DNA of 64,000 bases from Scilla litardierei (lineage: Eukaryota > Streptophyta > Magnoliopsida > Asparagales > Asparagaceae). Below the pieces are notes generated by a model, which was not told the DNA's origin, did not search any database, and worked only from the letters and a program-made list of their open reading frames with translations. The DNA is taken from contig CM061138.1 in the NCBI GenBank assembly GCA_030789695.1, forward strand, positions 181,079,051-181,143,050. The letters run 5' to 3'. This document shows, piece by piece, positions 62,060 to 64,000 of this stretch (within the stretch, counting starts at the first letter, position 1; every line of letters begins with the position of its first letter). Made by a program: the position numbers and the translations under genes.

Positions 62060-62556
62060 TCTGTCCGTCGGGGTGATTGTCCTCAGCCTGGCGAGTGGGT
62101 GGGTCACTCGGTCCGCGAGGGAAGTCATCTCTCGGCTTGCGGCCGGCTGTCATGCTCGTCGGCTGGGGGAGTTGCCCCAGCCTTACGAGCGGGCGCTTCG
62201 TTCGGTCCGCTGGGGAGAGTACCCATCGGCTTATGACCGGCCTTCGTGCTCGTCGACTGGGGGAGTTGCCCCCAGCCTTACAAGCGGGCAGTTTGCTCGG
62301 TTCGCGGGGGTAAGTACCCCTCATCTTAGGATCGGCCGTCGTGCTCGTCGGTTGGGGGAGTTGCCCCCAGCCTTACGAGTGGGCGTTTCGCTCGGTCCGC
62401 GGGGGTAAGTACCCCTCGGCTTATGACCGGCCGTCGTGCTCGTCGGCTGGGGGAGTTGCCCCCAGCCTTACGAGCAGGTGATTCGCTCGGTCCGCGGGGG
62501 TAAGTACCCCTCGGCTTATGACCGGCCGTCGTGCTCGTCGGCTGGGGGAGTTTCCC
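62060..62556 (+). repeat. Tandem array, period 95 bp, in Tat-3
   Basis: GCTCGTCGGCTGGGGGAGTT-like phrases start at 62154, 62248, 62343, 62438 and 62533, with steps of 94-95 bp. It lies downstream of the antisense gene as in the other Tat copies. Confidence 0.92.
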
Positions 62557-64000
62557 TGTCACGCCCCGCTTCCCTAAAATGGAGGCGAGACGTGAGAAGG
62601 TCCGCATAGACGTGGAGCTGTGAAGCCACACGCATGATAAGCGTCAATAAAACATATGCAGGTCCCTGTAACCACGAGCAGAACAAGATAATAACACAAG
62701 GAGATACAGAAATAAAATCCCAAATCTCAGCAATGTCCAAACATTAAAATTAAGTTCAGCATCCAGAAAAGCCACCAGGCTAAAGGAAAGAGTCTAAAGG
62801 CCCAGAACAAGGCCAACAAGGACAAACATAAACAGAGTATTGGTGCTACGCACCGACAACAAAAACAGTCTAACAAAAGGTAAGCTCAGTGAAGGCACTA
62901 ATACTGGTCTCCGGTGTCCTCAAACTCCTCGATGAACGCGGGTTCTGACTCAGCGTCAGCAAACACCACGTCCTCCGCAGCACTCTCAGGCTCGGGATCT
63001 AACATGTGTCACCCAAAAGAGTAAAGGGGCACATGTCAGCAAGTCTAAAAGACTTGGGCAAGGAAACTGAAGGTAAGGTAAACTAACAACCTAGCAGTTA
63101 TAGTATGCATGACATGGCAATTATGGCATGAGAGCACAAGCAAGGCATGTTGTAACAATAGATGCAAGAGAACAATTATCATGGCATGACAGGAGTAGCC
63201 AAGCTACTAACAATCTCAATCTTTTCACTAGTCACGTTTCAAGTTATTTGTAGATGTTTACGCCTTACAGCTGAACTGTTGGACATTCACACAGATTGGC
63301 CGCTTAACACTACCCAGAACCCAGAGTTTACGCCTTACAACTGAAGTTGCTGATCGGGCAGACTCCCAGTTGATTGGCCGCTTAACCCTTACCCCTCCCA
63401 CACATAAACAAGCCAGGGTCCCTGCACACGATGCTCAGTAAATGAGCCAGGGTGCCCCGCACAAGAGCTTGTTTTCAGGTTCACAAGGGTTGTGCCTGCT
63501 AAAAGCAGGTGCCTAGCCTCAATCATTTCACTAGGTGTAGCGGAGCTACGCAATCACGGGAACATTTAAAAATGCAATGACATGACAATTAATTCGCGTA
63601 CCATTAATTGGAATTAAACATGACATGGTAGTTATGCAACATGATAAATGACGGATTTAGCTTCGTTGTCAAGCTAGATCCTGAAATTGCGACTAGGCGA
63701 GTATCATTTCGTCGCCTAGTCTCTTTTACGCCTACAACAAGCAAATGGCCTAAGACATGGCCTAAAACCCTAAGTGGCAAATTTCACTTGCCTAGCACCG
63801 AGGATGACGATCACGAAGGTTCGTCTCACGGACGCTAATCTACGGGGAAGTCGCTGTTATGGAGAAACAACCATCAAAACAACATCCATTTTATTAGGGT
63901 TTAACAAAAATCACAAAACGGGTTATTAGAACATTAAAGGGTCGATTCACTACCGTATTGGAGCGGAAGAACGATACCGAGCAAGCACGGCAACGGAAGA
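62557..64000 (-). mobile_element. LTR of a chromovirus-like (Tekay/Del-type) element, running off the window
   Basis: It begins TGTCACGCCCCG; on the minus strand this is an LTR end GGGGCGTGACA, common in Del/Tekay elements. A short minus-strand acidic reading (about 62905-63005) also resembles sequences found in such LTRs. It interrupts the Tat-3 array. The other end is not in the window. Confidence 0.5.
63256..63390. repeat. Two-copy direct repeat of about 70-78 bp
   Basis: GTTTACGCCTTACA..CTGAA and GATTGGCCGCTTAAC each occur twice, at 63256/63326 and 63294/63372. Confidence 0.75.

Larger units (their letters stand above)
58300..62556 (-). mobile_element. Tat-lineage element (Tat-3), 3' part only
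   Basis: It consists of a 3' LTR, an antisense gene and a tandem array in the same order as in Tat-1 and Tat-2. Beyond 62556 it is cut by another LTR, so integrase is not seen in the window. Confidence 0.72.

Overview
This is nuclear DNA from a flowering plant, almost certainly a large, repeat-rich genome. The window holds one host gene, and nearly everything else is LTR retrotransposons and DNA transposons, many nested inside one another. The plant assignment rests on Athila, Tat and SIRE/TRIM-type elements and on a plant-type OTU deubiquitinase gene with canonical splice sites.

The host gene lies on the minus strand. It was assembled here exon by exon: eight coding exons between 58065 (ATG) and 15227 (stop) join in frame to a 633-nt CDS (210 aa) with the OTU Cys and His motifs. 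The gene spans 42.8 kb. Two introns are enormous: intron 4 (18.4 kb) and intron 6 (21.9 kb). Each became large because a retrotransposon landed in it and later received further insertions. Intron 5 is a GC-AG intron.

Layout. 1-1217: LTR and retroelement debris. 1223-12009: a young Athila-lineage element (TSD CAACC) with intact gag-protease and a second Athila-type ORF but no reverse transcriptase or integrase. Clusters of CCGATCGG palindromes lie just upstream of a TATA box twice, in the LTR and again before the second ORF. 12015-14849: minus-strand copia-like LTR fragments. 15227-16875: the last two OTU exons. 17492-37641: a decayed chromovirus (TSD CACTT) in intron 6, carrying a GGGTCGGGT-rich hAT MITE and a hAT relic, which itself carries a Tat element (Tat-1, 23346-35756, TSD ATTTT). 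38824-39073: exons 6 and 5. 39631-56182: a second Tat element (Tat-2, TSD GTTAC) in intron 4, containing a TRIM/copia chimera in its LTR and a SIRE copia element in its integrase. 57481-58065: exons 4 to 1. 58300-62556: a third Tat element (Tat-3), cut by another LTR that runs to the window end.

The three Tat copies share one plan downstream of integrase: a tandem-repeat array, then an antisense gene with its own TATA box. In Tat-1 and Tat-3 two introns of similar size are visible in that gene. The arrays have different periods and sequences in each copy. Two elements (Athila copy and SIRE copy) kept gag and lost pol, while Tat-2 kept pol and lost gag.

The coordinates of LTRs, duplicated target sites and exons were read directly. 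Family names are from recognised motifs, not from database searches.
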